A stretch of 64,000 nt of DNA from Lingula anatina (lineage: Eukaryota; Brachiopoda; Lingulata; Lingulida; Lingulidae). The notes beneath the pieces were generated by a model. That model ran no database searches, had not been told where the DNA came from, and worked only from the letters and a program-made list of their open reading frames with translations. The stretch is from assembly GCF_001039355.2 (NCBI RefSeq), contig NW_019775780.1:62001-126000 (forward strand), written 5' to 3'. Below, in pieces: positions 63,133-64,000 of this stretch (position 1 is its first letter; each line of letters starts with the position of its first letter). The translations under genes were made by a program, and so were the position numbers.

Positions 63133-64000
63133 GTAAGATTTAAGTTAAAGAGGGCTCTTGTCCTCTCCCATTTTATTTTACCTTTTATCATGCTGTTGGC
63201 ATCTTCATCCTGTAAAGAAATTAAAAAATAATTACAGTGAATTTATTTGATTGTTCTTTTATCCTATGGTAAATTTGTACTTACTCTTGGTAAAGACAAA
63301 CAGCTTTGCAAGATATGTAAACATAAATGTGACTTTCAGACAGTCAAACATATCAACATGGAAAGTATATACCTGTAAATTCTAATCTAAATCTGAATTC
63401 TCATTTGGACTATCTATATGATTTTTTCATTGATACTGAGGATGGGTTGCATGTGCAGTTAGCCTATTTTAGTTATTTAAAACTAAGTTACACCCCTCGT
63501 ATGAAAACCTGGAATCCAAATGATAACAAGGCAGTAAAGCTGTCATAAATTCAAAAATAGTGATAGAAGCAATGACATGAAAACTAATGAACAACCAATT
63601 AAACATTGGAAGTGCTCAAAATGTGTGTTTTGTCAATTTTGCTGAAATGTAACCTATCATTTCGGAGCATGATCACCTCAAAATTTTAATTTGTGCCACT
63701 AGCACCACCCACTGACATTCAAAGTCATGTCTGGAAAATGCCAGTCTATGGAAATAAAAATGTTTTAAAAGATTCATAACTTAAAGAAAATGATCCAATT
63801 AATTTTTTCCAAAGCTGTATTTTAGTCCTTTGATTCATTTATTTTGAATGTCTCTGTCCATAAAAATGTAAGTTGAGTATAGGTCAGAGAAGAATTTCAT
63901 CAGCATTGTTAAGTTAGAAGAATGATGTGATTTTTTTCTTCAGTCAACAGCTAATATTGAGATAGGTTTTTACCTCCAATATTTCGATGTCTATCAGGAC
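63133..64000. other. Right-edge intron of deltex
   Basis: It follows the GTAAGA donor after exon 3. No further exon or repeat is recognised before the window ends. Confidence 0.5.

Overview
The window is eukaryotic nuclear DNA from an animal. Protein genes are split into many short exons with GT/AG introns, the base composition is AT-rich, and the spaces between exons are full of short inverted-repeat elements and microsatellites. The gene set (PRPF8, SLC22 transporter, TM6SF, GPR143-like receptor, CCDC92, deltex) fits a bilaterian. The repeat style suggests a marine invertebrate, perhaps a non-vertebrate deuterostome, but the species cannot be fixed from the sequence.

Layout, left to right: a minus-strand mitochondrial-looking gene (1889-3769, 3' end outside the window; possibly PTCD2-like); a plus-strand hexose-6-phosphate mutarotase (glucose-6-phosphate 1-epimerase family, 4152-11453), probably sharing a bidirectional promoter with it; a plus-strand TM6SF1/2 gene missing its last exons (14278-18395); a plus-strand SLC22 organic ion transporter (20258-24214); the complete minus-strand spliceosome gene PRPF8 (27252-45888, 40 coding exons, about 2,347 residues); a plus-strand GPR143/OA1-type receptor (49804-54969); a minus-strand CCDC92 gene (57121-58864); and the N-terminal half of a plus-strand deltex E3 ligase (60997 to beyond 63132). 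These are housekeeping, membrane and signalling genes with no shared pathway that I can see. Exon phases were checked for every junction, and all close except one in the mutarotase.

The assembly is imperfect. There are single-N joins at 2232, 6123, 18767 and 22054 and a 268-base gap at 29960-30227. All four single-N joins lie at palindromes, repeats or duplications. Two blocks are present twice in near-identical form, each copy carrying exons: 3852-7674 (mutarotase exons 1-3) and 28412-31775 (PRPF8 exons 34-37). Both look like two alleles laid end to end. Comparing the two mutarotase copies gives filled and empty sites for a TTAA-flanked element.

The most interesting signals are mobile elements and repeats rather than a new gene system: a TTAA element family caught polymorphic between alleles and carrying a promoter/first-exon-like core, a second TTAA element family, two elements with 5-base target duplications, a very large foldback element, a degenerate tandem array of the TM6SF exon 3 donor region inside its own intron, and a hairpin-forming repeat of about 110 bases in two PRPF8 introns.
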